Assembly (NCBI GenBank): GCA_964440605.1 | Contig: CAYTSW010000020.1 | Location: 1-29,664, forward strand | Source of the DNA: CAYTSW01 sp964440605 | Lineage (GTDB): Bacteria > Planctomycetota > Phycisphaerae > Phycisphaerales > UBA1924 | Direction: 5' to 3' | Length of the DNA: 29,664 nt | Shown here: piece by piece, positions 1-8,605 of the stretch | Numbering within the stretch: the first letter of the stretch is position 1 | How the letters are laid out: every line of letters begins with the position of its first letter | Program-made: the position numbers and the translations under genes | Notes under the pieces: model-generated | The model's database searches: none | Seen by the model: the letters and a program-made list of their open reading frames with translations, nothing else | Told to the model about the DNA's origin: nothing

Positions 1-2
1 CC

Positions 3-1505
3 GCCCGTCTGTACGAACTCGTCAGTCTCTGGATCGCCGCGGCTCGCGACGCACGGATGGTGACCTCCGCAGACCTCCGACGGGTCGTCACCCTTCAGGC
101 ACAACGCCTCACCCGCGTCGTCGCCGCGAGCGCGCCGGCCGCCGATGTCGACCTGACAGCCCTGCCTCCCGAAGTGCTCGATGACGGCCATGCCCCGGTC
201 TACCAGCGCCTCGCGGCCTTCGAGAGCCTCGTCATGCGCAGCGAGCCCGAAGCGTCGGGCCAGCCGAGCCGGCACGATGAACAGCCCGGGACGCCCGACC
301 CCGCGCCGGAGCCGGCGCACGACCAAGCCGCGCCGACGTACGAAGTCCCGCCCCACGCGATGCCCCCCGTGCCCCTCTCCACGGTGGACCATTCCGGCGG
401 GAACGACGACACGTCCCACTTCCCCGGCGGCTCGCAGACGTCCATGACGCTGCCCAGCAAGCCCGATGGCTCTCCCCCGGTGCCGCACGACGACGAGCCG
501 GAGGTCCCGGACCTGCCCGACCTCACGCCCGTCACCTGGCTCCGCCGGGGCGGCAGCGGCACGCAGGTGATGGTCGCGTTTTCGCATTTGCGCAACTGCG
601 AGGTCGCGGTCAAGCTCCTGCGCTCCGTCCTCCCCACCGAACGCGCCCAGTTGCAGATCGAGTACGAGGCCGTCTCGCGCCTCCGCCACGAGTGCATCGT
701 CCGCGTGCTCAACTTCGAGCAACTCGACGCCCAGGCCGGCTGCTATTACGTCATGGACTACATCAAGGGCTCGGACGGCGACGGGCTCCTCGGGCGACTC
801 CGCGATCATCGCGTCATCGGCTTCGGCCAACGGCTCACGGGCGAGCAGCTCCTCGAGGTCCTTCACCTCGACGCCCACTCGATGCCACGCGACTTCCCCT
901 GCCTCAACGATCCCAGGCTCGCCTATTACGCCCTTGTCGCCTGGTGGATGTGCGGCCTCTGCGACGGGCTCGCCGAGGCCCACGCCAAGGGCATCTATCA
1001 CGGCGACATCAAGCCCGCCAACATGCTGCTCTCCCGGGCCACCGGGCGGCTGATGCTCACCGACTTCGGCCTGGCGACCATCGCCGACAACGCCAAGTCG
1101 CTCCGCCAACAGGGGGGCACGCCGCGGTATCTCTCCCCGGAACGCGTCGCCGACTGGGCGATCCAGCGCAACGAGGGCTCGGTCACGCCCGCCGCCGACG
1201 TGTGGTCCTTCGGCGCGACCATGTACGAGTTCCTCACGCTCACGCCCGCTTACAAGGGATCGGACATCGCAAGCGTGCTGCGCGGCATCACGACGGTCGA
1301 GCCAACCGACGCTTGCAAGCTCAACGTCGCCCTGCCCGAGGAGCTGGGCCGCATCTGCCACAAGGCCCTCCAGCGGAACCCACGCGAGCGCTACGACCGC
1401 ATCAAGGACATGGCCAACGACCTCCAGCGATGGCTCGATGACGCGAGCAGCGCCGGCAGTTCCGATCGCCGCTGGTGGAAGCGCGGCAAGAGGAGCCGGG
1501 GATGA
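3..1505 (+). CDS. Ser/Thr protein kinase of the T6SS locus (PpkA-like), 5' end outside window
   Basis: Hanks-type protein kinase. Counting from the first in-window ATG (57), residues 1-155 are a Pro/Asp/Ser-rich low-complexity stretch and the kinase domain runs from about 158 to 470. The ATP-site lysine is in VAVK (K186), the catalytic loop reads HGDIKPAN (315-322; Gly replaces the usual Arg of HRD), DFG is at 336-338, SPE at 360-362 and DVWSFG at 381-386. All residues needed for phosphotransfer are present. An insertion of about 45 residues lies between the hinge and the catalytic loop. I see no membrane segment, unlike Pseudomonas aeruginosa PpkA, which carries a TM and a periplasmic sensor. 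The frame is open from base 3 through the ATG at 57 with plausible coding sequence and no ribosome site before 57, so the gene probably starts upstream. The stop overlaps the FHA gene (ATGA). The role in phosphorylating the FHA partner is inferred from the T6SS threonine-phosphorylation pathway. Confidence 0.88.
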   Translation, partial: ARLYELVSLWIAAARDARMVTSADLRRVVTLQAQRLTRVVAASAPAADVDLTALPPEVLDDGHAPVYQRLAAFESLVMRSEPEASGQPSRHDEQPGTPDPAPEPAHDQAAPTYEVPPHAMPPVPLSTVDHSGGNDDTSHFPGGSQTSMTLPSKPDGSPPVPHDDEPEVPDLPDLTPVTWLRRGGSGTQVMVAFSHLRNCEVAVKLLRSVLPTERAQLQIEYEAVSRLRHECIVRVLNFEQLDAQAGCYYVMDYIKGSDGDGLLGRLRDHRVIGFGQRLTGEQLLEVLHLDAHSMPRDFPCLNDPRLAYYALVAWWMCGLCDGLAEAHAKGIYHGDIKPANMLLSRATGRLMLTDFGLATIADNAKSLRQQGGTPRYLSPERVADWAIQRNEGSVTPAADVWSFGATMYEFLTLTPAYKGSDIASVLRGITTVEPTDACKLNVALPEELGRICHKALQRNPRERYDRIKDMANDLQRWLDDASSAGSSDRRWWKRGKRSRG

Positions 1506-2275
1506 GCACCACCCACGCCATGGCAGACTCCTCCTCTCACGCCCGGTCGCACGCTCTCCATCAGCGCCTCGTCCTGGAGCCCTTGAACGACGCGACCTCC
1601 GACGAGGGCGTGCTCCGACTCGGCGTGGATCAGGATGGGGGCGTGGTGCTGCACGGCGCCGACGCCTTCGGAGCCGTCGCCTGCGGACCCTGGCGCGTCG
1701 TCATCGCCGCTCAGGACGCTTCGCTCGCGCGACCCGAGCTGCGCATCGTCACCCGGGAGGGCGACCAGGTCGTCCGCCTCTCCCGCACGCTCCAGCTCGA
1801 CGAGACCGGCTCGTTCCTGATCGGTCGAAGCCGCCACGCCTGCGACCTCGTGCTCGGTGACGGGCACGTCTCCTCACGCCACCTGCGCATCTACCAGGAA
1901 GGCGATCGCTATTACGCCCAGGACGTCGGCAGCCGCTGGGGCACCTCGCTCAACGGCCGACGTGTCAACAACCCCGCCGAGATCCATCACGGCGACCTGC
2001 TCAACCTCGGCAACTCGACCCTCCAGTTCATCACCCAACCGCCAACCGGCTCGGGGACAAGCTCGCCCCAGACGCCGGTCACATCCGACGAGCACTCAAC
2101 GCGCATGGGAGAAACCAGCGGGACGCTCTCCTCCGACGAGGGGTTCACGCCGGCGACGCGCACCTCGTCCACGCCGCACCCGTCACGCTACACCCTTCTC
2201 GTCGCGGCCTTGATAGCCGCCACGCTGCTCGCCGCCGCTCTGGGCGTCGCGCTCGTCGTCGTCCTCTTCGGGTGA
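1502..2275 (+). CDS. FHA-domain protein with C-terminal membrane anchor (T6SS Fha-like)
   Basis: Phosphothreonine-reading protein, 257 residues. The FHA domain spans about 85-178, with the signature GRS (108-110), SSRH (124-127) and NG (151-152) motifs that bind phosphothreonine. It is followed by a Ser/Thr-rich linker (180-228) and one hydrophobic helix at 231-255 that ends at the C terminus, so the protein is tail-anchored with the FHA domain in the cytoplasm. The start at 1502 is preferred over an in-frame ATG at 1475 because AGAGGAG sits about 6 bases upstream and the ATGA overlap with the kinase stop gives translational coupling. A kinase-FHA pair next to TssM and TagF matches the T6SS threonine-phosphorylation pathway. 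The membrane anchor is unlike the soluble Fha1 of Pseudomonas. The linker threonines are plausible kinase targets, by inference only. Confidence 0.85.
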   Translation: MSTTHAMADSSSHARSHALHQRLVLEPLNDATSDEGVLRLGVDQDGGVVLHGADAFGAVACGPWRVVIAAQDASLARPELRIVTREGDQVVRLSRTLQLDETGSFLIGRSRHACDLVLGDGHVSSRHLRIYQEGDRYYAQDVGSRWGTSLNGRRVNNPAEIHHGDLLNLGNSTLQFITQPPTGSGTSSPQTPVTSDEHSTRMGETSGTLSSDEGFTPATRTSSTPHPSRYTLLVAALIAATLLAAALGVALVVVLFG

Positions 2276-2343
2276 GCCGGCTCCCGAGCCGCTCGTAGTT
2301 ATCATCCGTCCGGACCCCGATCACCACCACGGAGCCGCGAAGC

Positions 2344-2880
2344 ATGTCCCGTCCCCTGATCGTCGCCAGCCTCTGTGTTGTCGCGGCCACCGCAGTCGGT
2401 TGTGGGTGCGCCTCGCCCGATCTCCTGGCGCGGTCCGTGTACTTCGCGCCCGCCAGCGCGGACCGCATCGACCCGAACGCGCGCGTCGTGCAGATCGACG
2501 CGATCGCCGCCACGGACGCCGAGTTGCAGCAACTCGCCGCCTCCTCGCCTCAGCGTTACTTCGCCAGCGGCTCCGAGATCCGGCGCGACATGCTCCGCCG
2601 CGGCCACGCGCTGCGCTACAGCCCGTCGCAGTCCGAGCCGGTCCTCGTCCTGTCGAAGGACAACAGCGAGGTCTGGGACGAGCTGCTGACCAACCCCGAA
2701 GCGGTCAACCTGGTCTTCGTCGCCGATCTGCCCGGCGCCGATCTGGCCGACGCCGCGAGCGTCACCACCCTCGACGCCTGCGCGTGGGACCAGGCGACGC
2801 GGGAGGACGGCGTGATCATCGTCACCGTGGGCACGCAGGGGGCGCGGGCCGAACGGGCTGCCTCGCCGCGCCAACGCTAG
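2344..2880 (+). CDS. Outer-membrane lipoprotein, TssJ-like
   Basis: A 178-residue lipoprotein. A hydrophobic signal peptide ends in AVGC with the lipid-modified cysteine at residue 20 and no Asp at +2, which suits outer-membrane sorting. The mature part resembles the TssJ/SciN beta-sandwich pattern: VVQIDAI near 47, a helix with YF..GSEIRRDML near 71-83, a short loop rich in Pro and Ser, and a final strand VNLVFVADLPG near 121-131. This is pattern recognition, not an alignment, and TssJ is a divergent family. TssJ anchors the periplasmic tip of TssM to the outer membrane, and the TssL-TssM fusion lies downstream in the same cluster. GGAG at 2331-2334 is a modest ribosome site. A TATCAT box at 2300-2305 might be a -10 but no good -35 is visible. 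It could otherwise be an unrelated envelope lipoprotein. Confidence 0.6.
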   Translation: MSRPLIVASLCVVAATAVGCGCASPDLLARSVYFAPASADRIDPNARVVQIDAIAATDAELQQLAASSPQRYFASGSEIRRDMLRRGHALRYSPSQSEPVLVLSKDNSEVWDELLTNPEAVNLVFVADLPGADLADAASVTTLDACAWDQATREDGVIIVTVGTQGARAERAASPRQR

Positions 2881-2907
2881 ACGTCTCCAACGCGAGCCTG
2901 ATCCAAG

Positions 2908-5900
2908 ATGTCTGCGAACGTGTGGGCCCTCGAAAGCCGCGGCTTCGCCCGCTCCGACCCCGGCCAGAACTGGGCCGACCCGACGTGCGCCATCACCATC
3001 GCCGCACCCGACTGGCTGCCCGACGACGCGAGGCGTCGCCTCATCAACCGCGCGCAGGAGGCTCACGACGCTCAGACACGTGCCGCGCAAGCCGCGCCGC
3101 TCGCCGTCGCCGAACTCGGGTCCTTCCAGTCCGAAGCCCACACCGCGACGTTCACCGCCCCACACTCCAGCCGCTCGCTCCACCGCCTGCTCGTACGACG
3201 GCAACTGCTCGCGCCCGCGCAGCTCCACCGCCTCTCCATCGGCCTGATCGGCGCGATCGCCGATCTGCACGAGCGGGCCGACCGCGCCCACGGCCGGATC
3301 GACTCGCGCAGCGTCGTGCTCGTCGAGCCCCTCGACGGACTGAGCGGCTCGCCCATCCGCCTTACCAACCTCCCGCCGGACGATGAGGCGTCGACCGACG
3401 AGGCGAAGCGCGAGGACCTGCGCCGCGTCGCCCTGATCATCCTCGCGCTGCACACGCGGTCGCTCGCGCCGCTCTCCGGGACCAGCGAAGCCCCCGCCGC
3501 CAGCGACTTCGCCGACTTCGGCTCGCAATCCGGCGCGTGGGCGCGCCTCGTGCAGCGGCTCCTTGCCGGCCGCATCGACGCCCGCGCCGCCCACCGACGC
3601 ATCCGCAAGCTCCGCAAGCCCGTGGTCACGCTCCCGCGCGTCGCCGCGGTCGTGGCCACGCTCGCCATCGCCGCGACGGTCGTCGCGCTCATGCCGCGGC
3701 GTGAGACCGAGCTCGAGAACGTCGAAAACATCGTCGGCTTGCTCGAAGACTTCGAAACGCAGTGGACCGCGGACGCGCCCGACGACGTGGGCGATCGCCT
3801 CAGCACGGCCTGGGGTGGGCTGTACAGCGACACCGAAGGGTGGGACGAGCAGGCCTGGGCCCGCGTGTCGGAGCAGGAGGAAGCGGCGCTCATCGAACGC
3901 TTCCGGCGCGGCGTCCGCCAGTTCAGCGACCGCATCAAGGGCGAGGCGGATCTCTGGCAGGGCACGGTCCTCGCCGACCAGCTCAACGCGCAGCTCGACG
4001 AGTTCATCTCCCGCCTGCCCAATGAGTGGCGATCTGACGTTCCGTCCGGTGATCCCCGCCCCGCGGCCGACGATCCAGCCTCACCCAGCGAGCACCGCCG
4101 CCTGCTCCGCAACATCTTCGCCCACCTGCTCGCCGCTCAATCGCTGCGTGAGCAAACCCAGGGACACTTCTCTGAGGTCTTTGAGGGAAGCCAGGGAAAC
4201 GATCCCGAACCGGTGCTCAGCACCCTGCGGGGCCAGGTGAGAGGCTGGGTGCGCGCGCAGGAGCTGACTCAGCTCCCGTACCTCCCGGCGGAATCCGGAA
4301 CAGAGCGGCAAAACGAGCCGTTCGTCGCCGTCGCGGAGCGCCTGGTCAGGGCGCTGCTGAGCGACGTCCGTCTCCCAGATGCCGCCGCCTACGACGAACC
4401 GCCTGGCCCTCAGCCGCGATCCCTCGCGCGGCGATTGTTCGAGCCGTGGGCGGGTCAGGGCGAACCCCCGCTCAAAGTGGTCCGCGAAGTGATCGACGAG
4501 GCCAGCGGGGACTCCGCGAAGCTNNNNNNNNNNNNNNNNNNNNNNNNNNNNNNNNNNNNNNNNNNNNNNNNNNNNNNNNNNNNNNNNNNNNNNNNNNNNN
4601 NNNNNNNNNNNNNNNNNNNNNNNCGCTCAAAGTGGTCCGCGAAGTGATCGACGAGGCCAGCGGGGACTCCGCGAAGCTTGATACCGAGGCCTTTGAGGAG
4701 TTCGTCGTCGACCGATGGCCCGGCGAACCGCCTCGCCCGAGCGACGGAGCCGCCAACGTCCTCGAGGAGGTTCGATGGTGGGCAGCGCGCATCCGCTCGC
4801 CATACTTCGCAAGGGGCACGCGCGATGCTCTCGAGTCGTTGCGCGCCCGCGTGACCACCCTCAGCGACGCTCTCCCGCCTGACGCGTCACCTGACGAACA
4901 GGCCGTGTGGGCTGGCACGATCGAGGCCGTCAGCGGCGCGCTCGCCGCACTCGACGTGCGCAGCAAGCATTTCGCCGGCGCGTTCGCGCCCGAAGCCTCG
5001 TCGCCGAACGACGGACTGGAGGCCGCGGAAGAGCAGATCGCCGATGCCTGGGAGTCGGCCCGCGAGGCTTGGGCCAGCGCCGCCAAGGATCGACTCGACG
5101 AGGCAGAGTCATCCGCCGCCGCCCTCGGTGTCGCGTTCCCCGAGACGGTGTCTGAAGCAGTCTCCAACGATCTGAGAGCGCTCTTCGAAAGCACCGAGCA
5201 TCTCTCCGGGGCGGATGAGTTTTCGGGCAGGAAGCCGCACCGCCTGCTCGACACGCTTGATGCACTCAACGAACAACTCTCCGCGCTCCTGGCGGTCGTC
5301 GCGAACGCCGAGCAGACCGAGCAGACCGAGTGGAACGCTGACCCCATCAACGCCGAGCTCCCCGGTGAAGTCAGGGAGACGCTCCTACCTCTGCTCAAAC
5401 AGTCCGAGCATGCGCTCGACGCCCGCCGCTTCGTTGTCGATCTGGTCGAGTCGTCCGGCCTGGATGAAGCCGGTCGGAATGACGTACGGGCGCACGCAAA
5501 GACGCTCGACAGGGTCCTCGAGTGGGACGCAGGCGATACCTCGTACCCGCTGCGACTCATGATCGAACGCGTCGCCGACCTTCCCACTCAGGAGGGCGCC
5601 CGCAACGACCTTGATGCCCGCGTTGCGCTACTGAGTCGCGCTCTCGAGAAGTTCGACGATGACGCCGCCTGGGTCGCGGCCATCCGCCGCCTCGCCTACC
5701 GCACGCTCAGCGCAGCCGAAGCGAAGGCGCCCGCTTCCGAGGAGGGTGTCGCCTTCGCGAGCGCCGAGTGGCACGGCAGACAACAAGGGCTCGAGCGCGA
5801 AGTCGCCCTCGCCGAGCGCGTCAAGTTCGCTTCCGCCGGGCTCGCCCGACGCACTGTCGTGTACGCCACCGAACAGACACGCACGCCGCGCACGCTCGAC

Positions 5901-7583
5901 GACCTGCTGAATCCGATGCGCCGGTCGGTCTTTCCCGTCGCTGCGTCCGAGGTCGTTGGCGACGTGTCACCCGACAACCCCTGGGGCTGGCGCTTCCGAG
6001 CCGCCGAAGTCGTAGGACGGACGGCGGAAGTCACACACATGGTCCGCAAAGCGCGGCTGGATAACGATTGCGGCATCCTTTCGCATGAGGATCTGATAGC
6101 CGCGGGAACCGAAGGTAAAGAGGATGCCGCCCGCCTCGCGCGGGAGGCCAAGGGACTGTTAGAGGCCAAGGGACTGTTAGACGAGCAGGCGGGCGGCGAT
6201 TCCGAGACCGACTTTTGGAGCGACCGCCTCGACAGCGTTGTCACGGTGCTCGACGCCGTCGAGAACGCTGAAGTCGATCCGGAAGCCGCGAAACGGGAGT
6301 TGCAAAACACGCGACTCAAGGTCGTCGCAAAGCAGCAGGCCGCGGAGATCAATCCAGGCGAGGGACGGGAGGACGATGTTCCTGCCGGTGCCACCTGGAG
6401 ACTTGACGAGGCACACTTCGACGCTCAAGGGACGGAAATCAGAACGGTGCGGTTCCGGACAGACGAAGATCCGCCGAGCTACATGTCCTTCTTTAAGGTG
6501 ATGCACCTCTCCGAGCCGTTCTTTATCTCATGCGATGAAGTATCGCTCCGCCAGGTGCGCGCGATGCTCTGGGCGTTCGATGCGAGCGAAGTCGACGACG
6601 TATTGCCGCTGTTGGATGAAGTGTGGGAGAGCGGCGTGCGAGGCCAACGCCGCAACGACCGCAACGAAACCAAGCCCGAAGAGATCATCGGTTTCACCAT
6701 CGACGGGTCGCTCCAGTTGACCGCCGACGACACTTGGTGCTGGTCGGTTCACGACAACCCTCGACAGTTCGCCGCTTGGTTCTTCGGCGGTGTTCAGGGC
6801 GACTGGGATGCAGCGAAGCCATCGCTGGACCTGCCCGCACACTCGATCGGCTTTGAAGCCGCCCTCGCCGCAGCACGAAAGATCGGCTGCAACTTGCCCA
6901 CTCAAAAGCAGTGGTTCGCAGCACAGGTTCAAGCCTCCGCCGAAGGCCCGGCGCCCAATCTCCCGTGTCTCGAATGGTTTGAGCTCGCGCAGGACATGGC
7001 CTATCAGAATGACCGACTCCCTACCCAAGCGAAACGCGTGAACGACTCGAGCACGGTCGGTCCCCGGCTCACCCTGACTCGCGGTCTGCTCGGACAGGAA
7101 GTCGCCCTGACCAGCCAGGCTGGATTCGACGACCTCGTTCCGTACTTCGATCTCGACACAGACGCGATCAGGCCCGCGCAGTGGTTCGTCCCGCCCGACG
7201 GATACCTCCTCTTCCGACCCATCGCGGGCGATGTCGATACGCCCCGCGGCTTCGAGGGCAACGTCAGCGAGTTCGTCCTCATGGACAAAGCAGACACGCC
7301 AGGGATCGCCGGCGACTCCTTCGGCACACGCCTCTCATGGCTCGTCGGAGCCGGCGACCCGGTGATCTCGATGAGCCTCCTGCGCAACCGCCTGCGCGAT
7401 TTCGGCGTCCGACAGGCGTTCATCAATGCGACGGTCGGCGGGCTGGAAGACCGCGTGGATCATCAAGGCTTCGTCGACGTCGGCTTCCGCCTCGTCTTCC
7501 CCGCCGGCAAAGCGGCGGATCCGTCCATCTCCGAGAGCCTGCCCGACGAGTTCGCCAAGGCGTTCGGCGTCGAGATTCGATAG
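2908..7583 (+). CDS. Giant membrane protein: pseudokinase, TM, helical stalk, FGE/C-type-lectin-fold domain (interrupted by assembly gap)
   Basis: The reading frame is broken only by the N gap. Removing the gap and one copy of the flanking 55-base duplicate gives one frame of 4521 nt (1506 residues). Domains on that merged protein: a degenerate kinase fold about 85-225, where the catalytic loop reads HGRIDSRSV (128-136; the catalytic Asp and Lys are lost), the DFG site reads LTNL and no ATP-site lysine motif is visible, hence a pseudokinase; a TM at about 240-262; a long acidic, mostly helical region (263-1140); and an FGE-sulfatase/SUMF1-like domain from about 1141 with LPTQKQW (1278-1284), GNVSEF (1399-1404) and GFRLV (1474-1478). 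No cysteine follows residue 1400, so the paired copper-binding cysteines of true formylglycine-generating enzyme are missing and it is probably a binding domain. Predicted topology is pseudokinase inside, stalk and lectin-fold domain in the periplasm. The TGA at 2899 forces a start after it; ATG 2908 has no clear Shine-Dalgarno. Confidence 0.8.
4469..4678 (+). repeat. 55-base perfect direct duplicate flanking the N gap
   Basis: Bases 4469-4523 and 4624-4678 are identical over 55 bases and encode the same peptide (LKVVREVIDEASGDSAK) in the frames on either side of the gap. The first copy ends exactly at the first N and the second begins exactly after the last N. This is what two contig ends overlapping by an assembler k-mer look like when scaffolded without merging. 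The offset between copies is 155 bases, which is not a multiple of three and explains the apparent frameshift. Confidence 0.95.
4524..4623. other. Assembly gap of exactly 100 Ns
   Basis: One hundred unresolved bases, the conventional length for a gap of unknown size. It lies inside the giant pseudokinase gene and shifts its frame. The identical 55-base ends on both sides argue that little or nothing is missing here. Confidence 0.97.
6144..6179 (+). repeat. Perfect 18-base tandem duplication inside the giant gene
   Basis: Two adjacent identical 18-base units (6144-6161, 6162-6179) add six residues in frame and give the helical peptide AKGLLEAKGLL in the stalk region. It looks like a recent replication-slippage event that kept the frame. 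Confidence 0.9.
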
Positions 7584-7593
7584 CCGCGACGGC

Positions 7594-7866
7594 TCAGTGC
7601 ACCGGCACGTCGACGATGCGCGTCGGGCGGGCGACCGCCGGCGTCACGCTCTCGGGCGTGGACGGACGCGAGCCGTAGGCGAACGACTCGCGGGCGTGCG
7701 GGTTCACGATGCCCGTCCCCAGGCCATCGCCGGCGACGAGCGTGTTCCCCGAACGCGACACCTGCACGCCGTTGTACGGCTGTGGGGAGGAACACCCCGC
7801 CGCGGTCGCGAGCACGAGGAGGCCGGCGGACAGGGCAAACGTCACGATCGGGCGGTGCTTGGTCAT
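7594..7866 (-). CDS. Small lipoprotein encoded against the T6SS genes
   Basis: A 90-residue protein with a basic start (MTKHR), a hydrophobic stretch (7-23) and a lipobox TAAGC with the cysteine at residue 25 followed by Ser-Ser. The mature part is about 65 residues, rich in Gly, Ser, Val and Pro, with no domain I recognise. An upstream in-frame start at 7902 would add 12 residues ahead of the signal and spoil it, so ATG 7866 is chosen; no strong ribosome site is visible. It converges on the giant gene (stop codons 10 bases apart) and diverges from the 207-residue gene, with 115 bases between the starts for both promoters. Its place in the cluster suggests an envelope accessory role, unproven. 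The clear lipoprotein signal is the main reason to believe it is real. Confidence 0.6.
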   Translation of the reverse strand: MTKHRPIVTFALSAGLLVLATAAGCSSPQPYNGVQVSRSGNTLVAGDGLGTGIVNPHARESFAYGSRPSTPESVTPAVARPTRIVDVPVH

Positions 7867-7981
7867 GATACCGTCAATCGGTACGATGGTGGCCGCTCTC
7901 AAGGCCGAGCTTCGTTCGCCATCTCTGGAGGGCGCGCTACAAAGCGCACAAGCGGACGCCCCGGAATCAGGTGAGACCCGC

Positions 7982-8605
7982 GTGAGCCAGGATCAGCACT
8001 TCCAACTCCTCGGACGCTGCGCCGGCCTGTCCTCGAGCCGGGAGACGCGCGATGCCCTGCGCCGGGAGTTCGAGTCGCTCACGCACCAGCTCGCCGACGA
8101 CCAGCGCGAGGCCGCCGAGTTCCACTGGCAGAACGGCCTCGCCCAGGCCGCGACCGGGGGCCCCTCGGGTCGCGACCCCGCCGTCCTCGACGCCGACGAG
8201 TTCGCCCGCACCCTCGCCGAAGGCTTCGCACGCACATGGCGGCAGTGGATGGACCTCGCGACCGACTCGGCGCGACGCGACGCGCCCGAACTCAGCCTCT
8301 CGTCAGGAACCACGCCCAGCCGGCGCGCGCTCACCGAGATGCTCATCATGCTCAACGCGGTCGCGCCCGCGGCCAACAACCTCGCCGCCGACCTCGCCAC
8401 CGCGACCACGCCGGAAGAAATCGAGGCCGCCGTCGGCTCACGCGACGCCGAGGCCTGCTGGGCCGCCTTCCGCGACGCCGTCAAGGTCAACAATCTGCAC
8501 GACCCGCGTGAGCTGAGCTCGCGCTTCGCCAGCCAGATCGTCGCCCAGGCGACCGAAATGCTCCGGAGCGTTGATCACGCCAAGCAGCGGGAGCCCACAC
8601 AATGA
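7982..8605 (+). CDS. Unrecognised 207-residue helical protein next to TssL-TssM
   Basis: No family recognised. The protein has no signal peptide or membrane segment and reads as almost wholly alpha-helical, with many Ala, Glu and Arg, so it is probably cytoplasmic. A GTG start at 7982 is chosen because AGGTGAG lies about 7 bases upstream; in-frame starts further left (ATG 7886, ATG 7709) lack ribosome sites and would run across the promoter region and body of the divergent lipoprotein gene. The stop overlaps the start of the TssL-TssM gene (ATGA), so the two are likely co-translated and the product may bind or regulate that membrane complex. It could be a highly divergent T6SS baseplate or TssA-like component, but nothing in the sequence proves this. 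Confidence 0.75.
   Translation: MSQDQHFQLLGRCAGLSSSRETRDALRREFESLTHQLADDQREAAEFHWQNGLAQAATGGPSGRDPAVLDADEFARTLAEGFARTWRQWMDLATDSARRDAPELSLSSGTTPSRRALTEMLIMLNAVAPAANNLAADLATATTPEEIEAAVGSRDAEACWAAFRDAVKVNNLHDPRELSSRFASQIVAQATEMLRSVDHAKQREPTQ

Noticed and set aside
1475..1501. Earlier ATG start of the FHA gene
   Set aside because: It lacks a ribosome site, whereas ATG 1502 has AGAGGAG upstream and an ATGA overlap with the kinase stop.
2302..3594. A 430-codon open frame on the minus strand opposite the TssJ-like and giant genes
   Set aside because: Mirror of GC-rich coding sequence: rich in Gly, Arg, Ala and Glu with no motif, no ribosome site, and spanning two supported genes.
4469..4678. 55-base repeat as a transposon target duplication or recombination site
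   Set aside because: The copies end exactly at the N run and the frame is restored when they are merged, which an insertion would not predict.
6483..7583. Active formylglycine-generating enzyme (sulfatase maturase)
   Set aside because: The fold motifs are present but the C-terminal cysteine pair needed for catalysis is missing, so a binding role is more likely.
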